Source: Anaerolineaceae bacterium (GTDB lineage Bacteria; Planctomycetota; Phycisphaerae; FEN-1346; JAACEH01). From it: a stretch of 5,876 bases of DNA. Within the stretch, counting starts at the first letter, position 1; each line of letters starts with the position of its first letter. Positions 1 through 5,847 of the stretch are shown here, piece after piece. The notes beneath the pieces are model-generated. The model saw only the letters and a program-made list of their open reading frames with translations. It was not told the DNA's origin and ran no database searches. A program made the translations under genes and the position numbers. The stretch is from positions 1-5,876 of the forward strand of contig JAACEH010000293.1 of NCBI GenBank assembly GCA_011682595.1, given 5' to 3'.

Positions 1-1
1 C

Positions 2-958
2 GGCCTGCGGCAACTGGTCACCTACCTCGGCGTCAGCGAGGCCAACATGCAGATGGGCCACATGCGCTTCGAGCCGAACATCAACCTGCACATCACCGGG
101 GGCGGCCGCAGGGTGGCCACGCCGATCGTCGAGTTGAAGAACCTGAACAGTTTCCGGGCCGTCGAGCGGTCCATCGCCTTCGAGCAGCGCCGCCAACTCG
201 CCGAGTGGGAGCAGACCCATCGCACGCTCGAGATGGCCGGCAAGACCACCCGCGGCTACAACGACGAGAGCGGCGAAACTTTCATCCAGAGGGAGAAGGA
301 AGAGGCCCAGGATTACCGCTACTTCCCGGAGCCCGACCTGGTGGTCGTCGAGCCTGAGCCGGAATGGGTCGACCAGCTTCGCCGGGAGCTGCCCGAGTTG
401 CCGCTGGCCAAGAAGAATCGTTTCGTCAACGAGTTGGGACTGAGCGACTACGACGCCGGAGCGGTGACGGCGACGGCCGAGATGGCCCGTTACTACGAAG
501 CGGTCGCCGAGGGCAGCGGGGCAGCCAAGGCCGCCGCAAACTGGGTGACCCAGGGCCTGTCGCGCGAACTGAACGAGCGCGGCCTGGTGATTGAAAGGGA
601 CGAGGATTTTCCCGTCCCGCCAGACCGCCTGGCCGAGCTGGTCAAGGCGGTCGAGTCCGGGGCCATTACAAAATCGTCCGGCGACAAGGTGCTCAGGGGC
701 ATGATCGACTCCGGCCGCACTGCGGGTGAGATCATCGAGGCCGAGGGCCTGGCCCAGACCAGCGACAGCGACGAGCTGGGCCGCTGGATCGAGGAGGCCA
801 TTGCCGCCAACCCGGGCCCGGTGGCCGACTTCAAGGCCGGCAAGCGGAAAGCCCTGGGCCGCATCATGGGCCACATCATGAAAGCCAGCCGCGGCAAGGC
901 CAACCCCCGCACGGTGACCGAGATGTTGGAAAAGCGCCTGGCCGAGCAGGGTCCCTGA
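2..958 (+). CDS. gatB: Asp-tRNA(Asn)/Glu-tRNA(Gln) amidotransferase subunit B, C-terminal part (5' end outside window)
   Basis: GatB works with GatA and GatC in the cytosol. It binds the misacylated tRNA and activates Glu-tRNA(Gln) or Asp-tRNA(Asn) for transamidation to Gln-tRNA or Asn-tRNA. The frame is open from base 2, and 318 residues are present of a family length of roughly 480, so about a third is missing upstream. Counting from the first visible codon, residues 3-27 (LRQLVTYLGVSEANMQMGHM...) match the end of the catalytic cradle. 'VELKNLNSFRAVE' (about 43-55) and 'DYRYFPEPDL' (104-113) are GatB hallmarks. Residues ~200-318 form the helical YqeY-like tail that contacts tRNA, ending in 'GKRKALGRIMGHIMKASRGKANP' (280-302) in place of the usual G-x-ALG-x-x-x-G-x-x-MK-x-x-x-GKANP. 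The stop is TGA at 956-958. The ATG at 47 is internal, not the start. The gene appears intact within the window. gatA/gatC may lie upstream but cannot be seen. Confidence 0.97.
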   Translation, partial: GLRQLVTYLGVSEANMQMGHMRFEPNINLHITGGGRRVATPIVELKNLNSFRAVERSIAFEQRRQLAEWEQTHRTLEMAGKTTRGYNDESGETFIQREKEEAQDYRYFPEPDLVVVEPEPEWVDQLRRELPELPLAKKNRFVNELGLSDYDAGAVTATAEMARYYEAVAEGSGAAKAAANWVTQGLSRELNERGLVIERDEDFPVPPDRLAELVKAVESGAITKSSGDKVLRGMIDSGRTAGEIIEAEGLAQTSDSDELGRWIEEAIAANPGPVADFKAGKRKALGRIMGHIMKASRGKANPRTVTEMLEKRLAEQGP

Positions 959-981
959 TTGTGGCGGGGGCCGGGCCGTTC

Positions 982-999
982 GGAAGGTTGGCGCCTTCC
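982..999 (+). terminator. GC-rich hairpin just after gatB, possible terminator without a U-tract
   Basis: The inverted repeat GGAAGG (982-987) / CCTTCC (994-999) encloses a 6-nt loop, starting 24 nt past the gatB stop. No T-run follows, so it is not a textbook intrinsic terminator. It may be a weak terminator or an mRNA 3'-end stabilising stem between gatB and the next gene. Confidence 0.25.
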
Positions 1000-1053
1000 C
1001 GCAGGCCGACCGCAGCAGGTCAGGGTATTGCAATAGTCCCTTACAGTAATTTT

Positions 1054-1059
1054 GAGGAG
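1054..1059 (+). promoter_or_regulatory. Shine-Dalgarno site of the SGNH hydrolase gene
   Basis: GAGGAG lies 6 nt before the ATG at 1066. It decides the start: the same frame is open back to a GTG at 961, but the extra 35 residues are unlike the family and would include non-coding spacer. The first residues after 1066 immediately form the beta-strand leading into the catalytic GDS motif. Confidence 0.75.
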
Positions 1060-1065
1060 CAACCG

Positions 1066-1659
1066 ATGGCTACGTTGGACAAGGTGCTGATTATCGGCGA
1101 TTCGATCTCGGTTTATTACACGCCCTTTGTGGCCGCCGAACTTGAGGGCCGATTCGCCGTCGCTCACAACGAGGGCAACGCCTCGGACAGCCGCAACATC
1201 GTCGCCCGGCTGGACGATTACCTTGCCGCCGATGCCGAGGCCCGGCTGGTGCACCTGAACTGCGGGCTGCACGACTCCAAACTCGCCGTCGCCGGCCGGG
1301 GGCACCAGGTGCCGCTGGAGGAGTACCGGGAGAACCTCAACCAGATCGTGGGCCGCCTCCGGGCGAGCGGCCGCCGGCTGGTCTGGGCCACCACGACGCC
1401 CATCCTCGACGGTCGCCACTTGGCCACGCACAGCGAGTTCCGCCGCTACAACCGCGACGTGCTGGAACGAAACGCCGTGGCCGCTCGCGTCATGGCCGAG
1501 GCCGGCATTCCCGTCAACGACTTGTACGCGGTGGTCGCCGAGGCCGGGCCGGAAGTCTGCATCTGCCAGGACGGCGTGCACATGACCGAGGCGGGCTCGA
1601 AGTTGCTCGCCCGAGCCGTGGCCCGGGCCATCCAAAGAACATTTCCCGACACGAAGTGA
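1066..1659 (+). CDS. SGNH/GDSL-family hydrolase (esterase/lipase-like), GLHD subtype
   Basis: A 197-residue single-domain SGNH hydrolase, a family that cleaves ester (acyl or acetyl) bonds; the substrate cannot be deduced. Block I is 'VLIIGDSIS' with Ser13 as expected nucleophile. Block II contributes Gly37 in 'NEGNASDS'. Block III is 'HLNCGLHD' (63-70), where the usual G-x-N-D reads G-L-H-D, so His69 sits at the oxyanion Asn position; Asn65 is nearby. Block V is 'DGVHMTEAG' with Asp169 and His172 completing the triad. There is no signal peptide or membrane segment, so it should be cytosolic, which differs from many secreted GDSL esterases. The length is normal for a minimal SGNH domain. The gene starts 107 nt after gatB with its own ribosome site. 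It could be co-transcribed with gatB, but no functional link is evident. The family call is secure and the activity is not. Confidence 0.9.
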   Translation: MATLDKVLIIGDSISVYYTPFVAAELEGRFAVAHNEGNASDSRNIVARLDDYLAADAEARLVHLNCGLHDSKLAVAGRGHQVPLEEYRENLNQIVGRLRASGRRLVWATTTPILDGRHLATHSEFRRYNRDVLERNAVAARVMAEAGIPVNDLYAVVAEAGPEVCICQDGVHMTEAGSKLLARAVARAIQRTFPDTK

Positions 1660-1678
1660 GAGCATGGACACCGCCAGT

Positions 1679-1733
1679 TGTCCGCGCGGGTGAGCCGGCA
1701 GGTTCACCCACCCTGCGGCACTGCCGCGGGACA
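1679..1733. repeat. Cluster of overlapping inverted repeats downstream of the SGNH gene
   Basis: Three pairings are visible: GGGTGA (1688-1693) with TCACCC (1704-1709); CCC-T-GCGGCA (1711-1720) with TGCCGC-GGG (1722-1730), broken only by a bulged T; and an outer pairing of TGTCC (1679-1683) with GGACA (1729-1733). The second and outer stems compete. It starts 20 nt past the SGNH stop and lies between convergent genes, so a bidirectional transcription-end structure is possible. No T-run accompanies it. Confidence 0.35.
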
Positions 1734-1757
1734 CCAACGGCGCAGGGGCCTTGTAAC

Positions 1758-1877
1758 GGCCATGGAGACTGGCGACCCGTTTCGTGGGCTCGCACGGCGG
1801 CTGTTGCTGAGGGCCTCTTGGGCTTGTTCCTGACGGCCTGCTTCGTCGTCGCCCTGGCGCGGCGCTACACAAGGTAG
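1758..1877 (+). pseudogene. Remnant of a potassium-channel-like (Ion_trans_2) protein, C-terminal end only
   Basis: In frame 3 this stretch reads GHGDWRPVSWARTAA followed by a hydrophobic segment 'AEGLLGLFLTACFVVALA' and 'RRYTR', then TAG at 1875-1877. The order is that of the end of a two-helix K+ channel: selectivity filter (normally T-x-G-Y-G-D), a short linker with Pro and Trp, the inner transmembrane helix, and a basic R-K/R-x-x-R end. The filter Tyr is His here. Upstream codons do not form a pore helix or outer helix in any forward frame, and no proper start is seen. The frame is open only back to a GTG overlapping the SGNH stop at 1656. I therefore read it as a decayed 3' fragment of about 39 codons. 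Alternatives are a chance hydrophobic frame or a small membrane peptide. The resemblance is from memory, so confidence is moderate. Confidence 0.4.
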
Positions 1878-1905
1878 TCCGTCTTGGTCTCCGGCCCCCG
1901 CCGTC

Positions 1906-1928
1906 GGCCTGGCGTCAAATCTCAGGCC
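1906..1928 (-). terminator. Inverted repeat across the MATE stop codon
   Basis: GGCCTG (1906-1911) pairs with CAGGCC (1923-1928) around an 11-nt loop that includes part of the stop codon at 1922-1924. A short GC-rich stem at the 3' end of the minus-strand operon could help end or stabilise the transcript. There is no U-tract, so the terminator role is weakly supported. Confidence 0.2.
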
Positions 1929-3352
1929 ATGTCCGTTCGGTCGCGGAAGATGTTCTTGCGGGTCCAGGCCTTTCCGCGGTAGCGGTAGGTGACCACGGCC
2001 GCCAGCAGGCCAAGTTGGGCGACGCCGGCCCACCAGGCGCCGGGCATGCCGAGATTCAGGCCGAAGCAGAGCAGCCAGGCCAGCGGCAGAAAGAAACCCC
2101 AGGTCAGCATCAGTTGTGCCACGGCGGGCCACAGCGTGTCGCCGCCGCCGCGCAGGGCGCCCATCAGTGCGATGCAGATGCCGTCGAAGATCTGCCATAT
2201 GGCGGCAATGCGCAGGGCGGTCGCCCCCAGGGCAACGACCTCGCTCATGGTCCGGGTGGCCTGGCCCTTCTGGAGCATCAGGAAAAGGTGCATCAGGTCT
2301 TCGGCGAAGAAGAACATGGCCACCGAGATCAGGCTCATGTAAAGTGTCGTCAGGCCCATGGCGCTACGGGCCGCCCGGCGGGCCCGGGCCACCTGGCGGC
2401 GGGCCAGGTAGAAGCCGGTCAGCGTGCAGGCGGCATGGCCGACGCCGATCATCGGGAACCAGGCCATGGCCCCGATCTCCATGACAATCCCGTTGGCGTC
2501 CAGGGCGGCCGTGCCCAGGCGGCCGACCAGCCAGGTGTGCCAGATGCCCCAGGCCAGAACGTCGAGCGACCATTGCCAGGAGGTCGGTATGCCGATGCGC
2601 AGCAGGCCGACCAGTCGCGGCCAACTGAAGGCCGCCGAGCGGCGGGTGCGGTTCTCGCGGGCGGCGCGGCCAAACAGGAACGGTATGGCGAAAAGCCCCA
2701 GGGCGACAACGTTCGACAGCGTGGTGGCCAGTCCCGCACCGGCCACGCCCATCTGGGGAAACGGGCCGACGCCGAAAATCAGCAGGTAGTTCATCAGGAC
2801 GTTCAAGGCGTTGGCCGCCAGGGCGATGGCCAGGATGAGTTTCGTGCGGCCCAGCCCCTGGAAGAAACTTCGCAACGACCAGCAGGTCATCATGAAGAGC
2901 ATCGAGGGCAGGCGATAGCTCGTGTAGGCGATCTCCATGCCCTCGACGGACTCGCCGTGGCCGGCGAAAAATCGGGCCACCAGGGGCAACAGGGCCAGGC
3001 CCGCCACCCCGAAAGCCAGGCCCAGGTAGATGCCTTGCCAGGCGTAGCGTGCCCCGTCCTGATCGTCGCCGCGGCTGTGGCTCTGGCTGGTGAAGGTGAC
3101 CACGGCCCCGATCAGCCCTCCGCAAAAGGCCGTCAGGGCATGAAACAGAAGGGCCGAGGTGGTCACGGCCCCGACGGCCCCGGGGCCGACCCGGGCGACC
3201 ATGATCGTGTCGGCGAAGCCCATGGCCACGTTGGTCATGAAGGCCGCCGCGACCGGCCAGGCCAGGCGCAACATCTCCTTCATGCCGCCGGGGACCAGCG
3301 GCCGCTTCGCCACCACCAGGGTCTCAAAGTTGTGATGGTCGGCTTCGTTCAT
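1922..3352 (-). CDS. MATE-family multidrug/metabolite efflux transporter
   Basis: A 476-residue polytopic inner-membrane protein of the MATE family (NorM-like), which exports organic cations or metabolites in exchange for H+ or Na+; the substrate is not predictable. The length and about 12 hydrophobic segments fit. N-half signatures are 'RLAWPVAAAFMTNVAMGFADTIMVARVG' (about 29-56; M-x-x-AD-x-x-MV-x-x-G-type motif), 'RSFFQGLGRTK' (161-171) and 'NALNVLMNYLLIFG' with 'PQMGVAGAGLATTLS' (181-213). The second half repeats the fold, starting at 'LLRIGIPTSWQWSLDVLAWG' and including 'LGTAALDANGIVMEIGAMAWFP' and 'GALRGGGDTLWP'. I chose the ATG at 3352-3350: it overlaps the upstream TGA by one base (TGATG), and no good Shine-Dalgarno site precedes it, which points to translational coupling. 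A GTG one codon earlier (3355) is possible. It is the last gene of the unit with the kinase and DUF167 genes, and no defect is visible. Confidence 0.93.
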   Translation of the reverse strand: MNEADHHNFETLVVAKRPLVPGGMKEMLRLAWPVAAAFMTNVAMGFADTIMVARVGPGAVGAVTTSALLFHALTAFCGGLIGAVVTFTSQSHSRGDDQDGARYAWQGIYLGLAFGVAGLALLPLVARFFAGHGESVEGMEIAYTSYRLPSMLFMMTCWSLRSFFQGLGRTKLILAIALAANALNVLMNYLLIFGVGPFPQMGVAGAGLATTLSNVVALGLFAIPFLFGRAARENRTRRSAAFSWPRLVGLLRIGIPTSWQWSLDVLAWGIWHTWLVGRLGTAALDANGIVMEIGAMAWFPMIGVGHAACTLTGFYLARRQVARARRAARSAMGLTTLYMSLISVAMFFFAEDLMHLFLMLQKGQATRTMSEVVALGATALRIAAIWQIFDGICIALMGALRGGGDTLWPAVAQLMLTWGFFLPLAWLLCFGLNLGMPGAWWAGVAQLGLLAAVVTYRYRGKAWTRKNIFRDRTDMA

Positions 3353-3711
3353 CACTTGGCCAATCGGCGGCGGATTTCCCGGGGCGTCAGCGTGCGAACG
3401 AGAAACGACTTTTCCGGGTTGCTCCGGCCACTGAGCAGCTCAACGTGGCGGGCTTTGACCCCCAGGGCCCGGGCCAGCAGGGCGGCCACGGCCTTGTTGG
3501 CGGCGCCCTTTTCCGCCGGCCGGCTGACGGTGACTTTGAGCCGGGTGCCCAGCACGCCGACCACCCGGTCGCGCGACGCGCCGGGCACTACCTTGACGGC
3601 GACAACCGTGCCGGCGGAGGTCGCCCTGAGTTCGAGATTGCCCACAGACTCCTCGGCCATGACACCGGGCATGATACACGCCCGCGGGAATTGCGGCAAT
3701 GAGAGGTTCAC
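3352..3711 (-). CDS. DUF167 / YggU-family small protein
   Basis: A conserved small soluble protein of the DUF167 (YggU/UPF0235) family, whose biochemical role is not established. The domain covers roughly residues 26-115. 'VAVKVVPGASRDRVVGV' (37-53) is the first strand and loop. 'LKVTVSRPAEKGAANKAVAALLARALGV' (58-85) carries the G-x-AN-x-A-x-x-x-x-L-A signature, and 'VELLSGRSNPEKSFLV' (90-105) the G-x-x-x-x-x-K strand. The start is uncertain. GTG at 3711-3709 overlaps the kinase stop as GTGA and gives 119 residues. ATG at 3660-3658 gives 102 residues, closer to the usual ~100, but leaves a 47-nt gap. ATG at 3672 is a third option. None has a clear ribosome site. I report the GTGA start because of the operon overlaps on both sides. 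The family call is firm. Confidence 0.88.
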   Translation of the reverse strand: MNLSLPQFPRACIMPGVMAEESVGNLELRATSAGTVVAVKVVPGASRDRVVGVLGTRLKVTVSRPAEKGAANKAVAALLARALGVKARHVELLSGRSNPEKSFLVRTLTPREIRRRLAK

Positions 3712-5243
3712 TCCAGGCGGGTCTTTTCGGAATCGTCTTCTTCGGCGGGTTCTTCGGGTTGCGCCTGGGCCTTCGGCGGCTCGACGATCGGCAGGCGGAT
3801 GGTGAAAGTGGTGCCGGCGTCGACGTGGCTTTCGACCTCGATGGTTCCGCCGTGCTCGTGGATGATTTTCTGCGAGACGGCCAGCCCCAGGCCGGTGCCC
3901 TGGTGGCCCTTGGTCGAATGGAAGGCCCGGAAGATCTGTCCCAGTTCGGCCTCGGGTATTCCGCAGCCGTTGTCGGCGATGGTGATTATGTAGAATTGCT
4001 CTTTCCGGCTGCGGCGGTCGCCCTGGACCGTTTCGACGGCCGTCGAGACGGTGACCTTGCCGGTGCGCGGCTCGACGGCCTCGACGGCGTTGACCACGAT
4101 GTTCAGGCAGGCGTGGTGGATGCCGGACGGATCGATCCAGATTTCCGGCAACTCGGGGTCCAGTTGGCCGGCCAGCTCGATCTGTTTCTCGGCGGCCTGC
4201 GGGGCGACCAGTTCGATGACCTCCCGCAGTATGGCGTTGACGCTCTGCTGCCGGCGGTTGGGCTCACGTTTGCGGCTGTAGTGCAGCATGTCGAGCACCA
4301 GGTCCTGGATGCGTCCCTGGTTGCGGCGGACGATCTCCCAGCCGCGGCCGATGCGCTGCAACTGGTCGGTTTTCAGGCCCGACTCGATGACGCTGGCTCC
4401 CCCCTGAAGGCCCTGCAGGATGTTCTTGATGTAGTGCGAGAGGCTGGCCACGGCTTCGCCGACGGCGGCCAGGCGCTCGTTGCGCAGGGCCGACTCGACC
4501 AGTTGCGTGTTCTCCAGGGCCAGGCCGGTCAGGTATCCGACGCTGGTCATCATCCGCAGGTCGACCTCCGTAAAGGGCCGTTCCTGGAGTTGGGTGTCGA
4601 CGTGAATGACGCCCAGGGTGCGGTCGCGGGCCTTGATGGGCACGCAGATGGCGCTGCGGATGCCGAGGTCCTGGACCGAATCGCCTTCCTCGAACCGCTG
4701 GTCCTGCATGGCGTTGGTCGAGAGCACCCCTTCGCCGTGGTCCAGGCAATAGTTGACGATGGTTCGGGAGACCAGGATCGGCTGCTTGGCCGGCGCCTGG
4801 CCGTTGGTCTTCTCGCCGGTTCGTTCGGCTTCGATTTCGTCTACCAGGTCGTCGCGGTAGCGCACCGCCCGCGGCGTGATGTTGCCGGAGTCGTCGCTCA
4901 GCAGGAGGATAAAGGCCCGGTCGGCGTCAACGACCTCGAAGACCATGTCCATGATGGTCTCGCAGAGTTCTTGCGTGCTGAGGATGGCCCCGAGAGCCGA
5001 GGAGAACTGGAAGAGGACCTTCAGGTTCTCGGCGGCCCGGCGGGCGCTGGCCTCGTCCTCGGATTCGGCCAGCACCAGCGTGGGGTCGAACTCGCTGCGG
5101 GCGGTGGCCTGGATGGCGGCGTCCACGACGTTGCCTTCGTCGTCGATGTAGACCGGTCCTCCGGCGGCCAGGCGGGCCCCGGTCACCACGCGTCCCAGGG
5201 TCATGATGACCGCCCCGAGGCGAAGCTGGTCGCCCGGCCGCAC
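3708..5243 (-). CDS. GAF-domain sensor histidine kinase (FHA part lost to upstream frameshift)
   Basis: The intact downstream frame encodes 511 residues. Residues 1-20 (RPGDQLRLGAVIMTLG) are the last strands of an FHA domain. A linker has 'YIDDEGNVVDAAI' (32-44). A GAF domain spans ~72-250, with 'DADRAFILLLSDD' and 'RSAICVPIKARDRTLGVIHVDT'. The DHp region follows: 'AVGEAVASLSHYIKNILQGL' has the predicted phospho-acceptor His270. The ATPase domain has N-box Asn385 ('NIVVNAVEAV'), G1 'DNGCGIP' (424-430), an F-box-like 'IFRAFHSTKGHQ' and G2 'GTGLGLAVS' (449-457), then an acidic tail rich in Glu and Pro. All kinase boxes are intact. No membrane segment is seen, so it should be a cytosolic sensor; no response regulator is in the window. 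Translation could start at the GTG 5243-5241, which has GAGG at 5252-5249 five nt before it. The original start is probably ATG 5457, out of frame with this part. With the missing ~14 nt restored, the protein would be 587 residues and His would be ~346. Confidence 0.9.
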   Translation of the reverse strand: MRPGDQLRLGAVIMTLGRVVTGARLAAGGPVYIDDEGNVVDAAIQATARSEFDPTLVLAESEDEASARRAAENLKVLFQFSSALGAILSTQELCETIMDMVFEVVDADRAFILLLSDDSGNITPRAVRYRDDLVDEIEAERTGEKTNGQAPAKQPILVSRTIVNYCLDHGEGVLSTNAMQDQRFEEGDSVQDLGIRSAICVPIKARDRTLGVIHVDTQLQERPFTEVDLRMMTSVGYLTGLALENTQLVESALRNERLAAVGEAVASLSHYIKNILQGLQGGASVIESGLKTDQLQRIGRGWEIVRRNQGRIQDLVLDMLHYSRKREPNRRQQSVNAILREVIELVAPQAAEKQIELAGQLDPELPEIWIDPSGIHHACLNIVVNAVEAVEPRTGKVTVSTAVETVQGDRRSRKEQFYIITIADNGCGIPEAELGQIFRAFHSTKGHQGTGLGLAVSQKIIHEHGGTIEVESHVDAGTTFTIRLPIVEPPKAQAQPEEPAEEDDSEKTRLE

Positions 5244-5282
5244 GACCGCCTCGTCGATCCGCTCGCCGTTGACGAAGGTGCC

Positions 5283-5457
5283 GTTCGATCAGGTGGAATT
5301 TGCCCTGGTCGACCCGCAGCTCGGCGTGGCGGCGCGAGACGCTGTGGTCGCTGAGCGAGACCTCGCAATGCGGGTCCCGCCCGAGCACAATGTGCGATCC
5401 GCGCAGATCATAGACCTTGCCGCGATCGTTACCTTGAATGACCGTCAGATTCGCCAT
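5283..5457 (-). pseudogene. Frameshifted 5' part of the kinase gene: FHA domain N-terminal half
   Basis: Starting at ATG 5457-5455, 57 codons encode the first half of a Forkhead-associated (phosphothreonine-binding) domain. They begin 'MANLTVIQGNDRGKVYDLRG', with Gly26-Arg27 in 'VLGRDPHCEVSL' and the S-x-x-H core 'SVSRRHAEL' (Ser41, His44), and run to 'QGKFHLI'. The expected continuation is D-L-G-S-T-N-G-T-F-V-N-G. Instead the frame goes to 'ERHLRQRRADRRGG' and stays open to 4927 as nonsense. 'NGTFVNGERIDEAVV' resumes in the next frame from 5285, directly before the kinase frame, and TGA at 5291-5289 blocks that frame upstream. One original gene therefore spanned 3708-5457. An in-frame upstream start at 5562 is less likely, since the FHA strand begins right at 5457. 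No strong Shine-Dalgarno site is seen. Confidence 0.85.
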
Positions 5458-5595
5458 CGGTGAATCTCGAACTTTTCCCAACCTGCTGTCGGCGTCAGGC
5501 CAGAGGTGGTTTACCGTGTTGCCGGTCGAGCCTGGAGCCGTGTGAAATGGCGACAGGGTCACCGCCGGGGCTTGTAGATCGCCGAAACTTTCGCT

Positions 5596-5657
5596 TCCGG
5601 GGTCCGGCGCCTGAGTTGGCTTTCAACTGGGGTGGGCAACACACCCCTTGGACCGGC
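5596..5657 (-). promoter_or_regulatory. Structured 5' leader element (three-stem arrangement)
   Basis: Just downstream of the candidate promoter, two adjacent hairpins can form: AGTTG (5614-5618) / CAACT (5624-5628) with a 5-nt loop, and GGGGTG (5629-5634) / CACCCC (5642-5647) with a 7-nt loop. They are enclosed by GGTCC (5601-5605) / GGACC (5650-5654), possibly extended by flanking CCGG/CCGG. That would make a three-way junction in the leader RNA. I recognise no known riboswitch class, and the stems could be by chance in GC-rich DNA. Confidence 0.3.
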
Positions 5658-5664
5658 TTTGTCT

Positions 5665-5694
5665 ATTGTACGAAAAACTGCCCCTCAAGGACAA
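5665..5694 (-). promoter_or_regulatory. Candidate sigma70-type promoter of the kinase-DUF167-MATE unit
   Basis: On the minus strand, TTGTCC (5694-5689; four of six matches to TTGACA) is followed after 18 nt by TACAAT (5670-5665; five of six matches to TATAAT). The spacer contains a TTTTT run in otherwise GC-rich DNA. Transcription would begin near 5657, giving a leader of about 200 nt before ATG 5457. Consensus strength in planctomycetes is uncertain. Confidence 0.45.
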
Positions 5695-5713
5695 GCGTTT
5701 GTCAGAAAGATCC

Positions 5714-5744
5714 CCTCGCCAGGGTCTCCGGGCTCCTGGTGAGG
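5714..5744. repeat. 10-bp inverted repeat upstream of the operon promoter
   Basis: CCTCGCCAGG (5714-5723) and CCTGGTGAGG (5735-5744) pair along ten positions with one G-U wobble in plus-strand RNA (an A-C mismatch in minus-strand RNA) around an 11-nt loop. On the minus strand it is followed within a few bases by TCTTTCT, so it might end transcription of a minus-strand gene beyond the right edge. It could also be an operator-like site 20 nt upstream of the -35 box. Confidence 0.3.
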
Positions 5745-5776
5745 TCCCTGGCCGCAAGGGCGGAACTGGCGGGAAT

Positions 5777-5842
5777 GGCCCGACGGGTGCACGTCAAGAT
5801 TGTAGGTAAAGTCAAGTAGATCTGGTCAACAGGCCCGACGGG
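5777..5842. repeat. 11-bp direct repeat GGCCCGACGGG, two copies
   Basis: Identical GGCCCGACGGG copies lie at 5777-5787 and 5832-5842, 55 bp apart start to start. Each is soon followed by a CGTC-containing stretch (CACGTC and GCGTC). The second copy leads directly into the palindrome at 5848-5869. The function is unknown. Confidence 0.4.
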
Positions 5843-5847
5843 GGTGG

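Noticed and set aside
961..1065. Longer SGNH protein from GTG 961
   Set aside because: The 35 extra residues have no family similarity and no signal-peptide character, and the strong GAGGAG site belongs to the ATG at 1066.
493..1872. 459-codon open frame on the minus strand
   Set aside because: It runs antisense through the end of gatB and all of the SGNH gene, has low-complexity Arg/Pro/Ser/Ala-rich composition and no recognisable domain. It is a GC-rich shadow frame.
2015..3805. 596-codon open frame on the plus strand
   Set aside because: It is antisense to the MATE, DUF167 and kinase 3' end, with Gly/Gln/His/Ala-rich composition and no domain. The opposite strand has clear family motifs throughout.
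5276..5295. Programmed ribosomal frameshifting to join FHA and kinase
   Set aside because: No slippery heptamer is present. Even a perfect frame change would leave out the conserved D-L-G-S-T residues, so DNA is missing and the frame alone would not restore the domain.
3699..5354. 551-codon open frame on the plus strand
   Set aside because: It is the mirror of the kinase codons, with repetitive Asp/Gly/Val/Leu content and no domain; all kinase boxes are on the minus strand.
4927..5562. Separate 211-residue protein with only an FHA N-terminus
   Set aside because: Only the first FHA half is real protein sequence. After about 5285 the frame is an Arg/Gly-rich shadow of the kinase frame, so it is one half of a frameshifted gene.
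5460..5819. 119-codon plus-strand frame at the right end
   Set aside because: No ribosome site, odd Cys/Arg/Pro-rich composition, no family recognised, and it overlaps the likely promoter and leader of the minus-strand unit.
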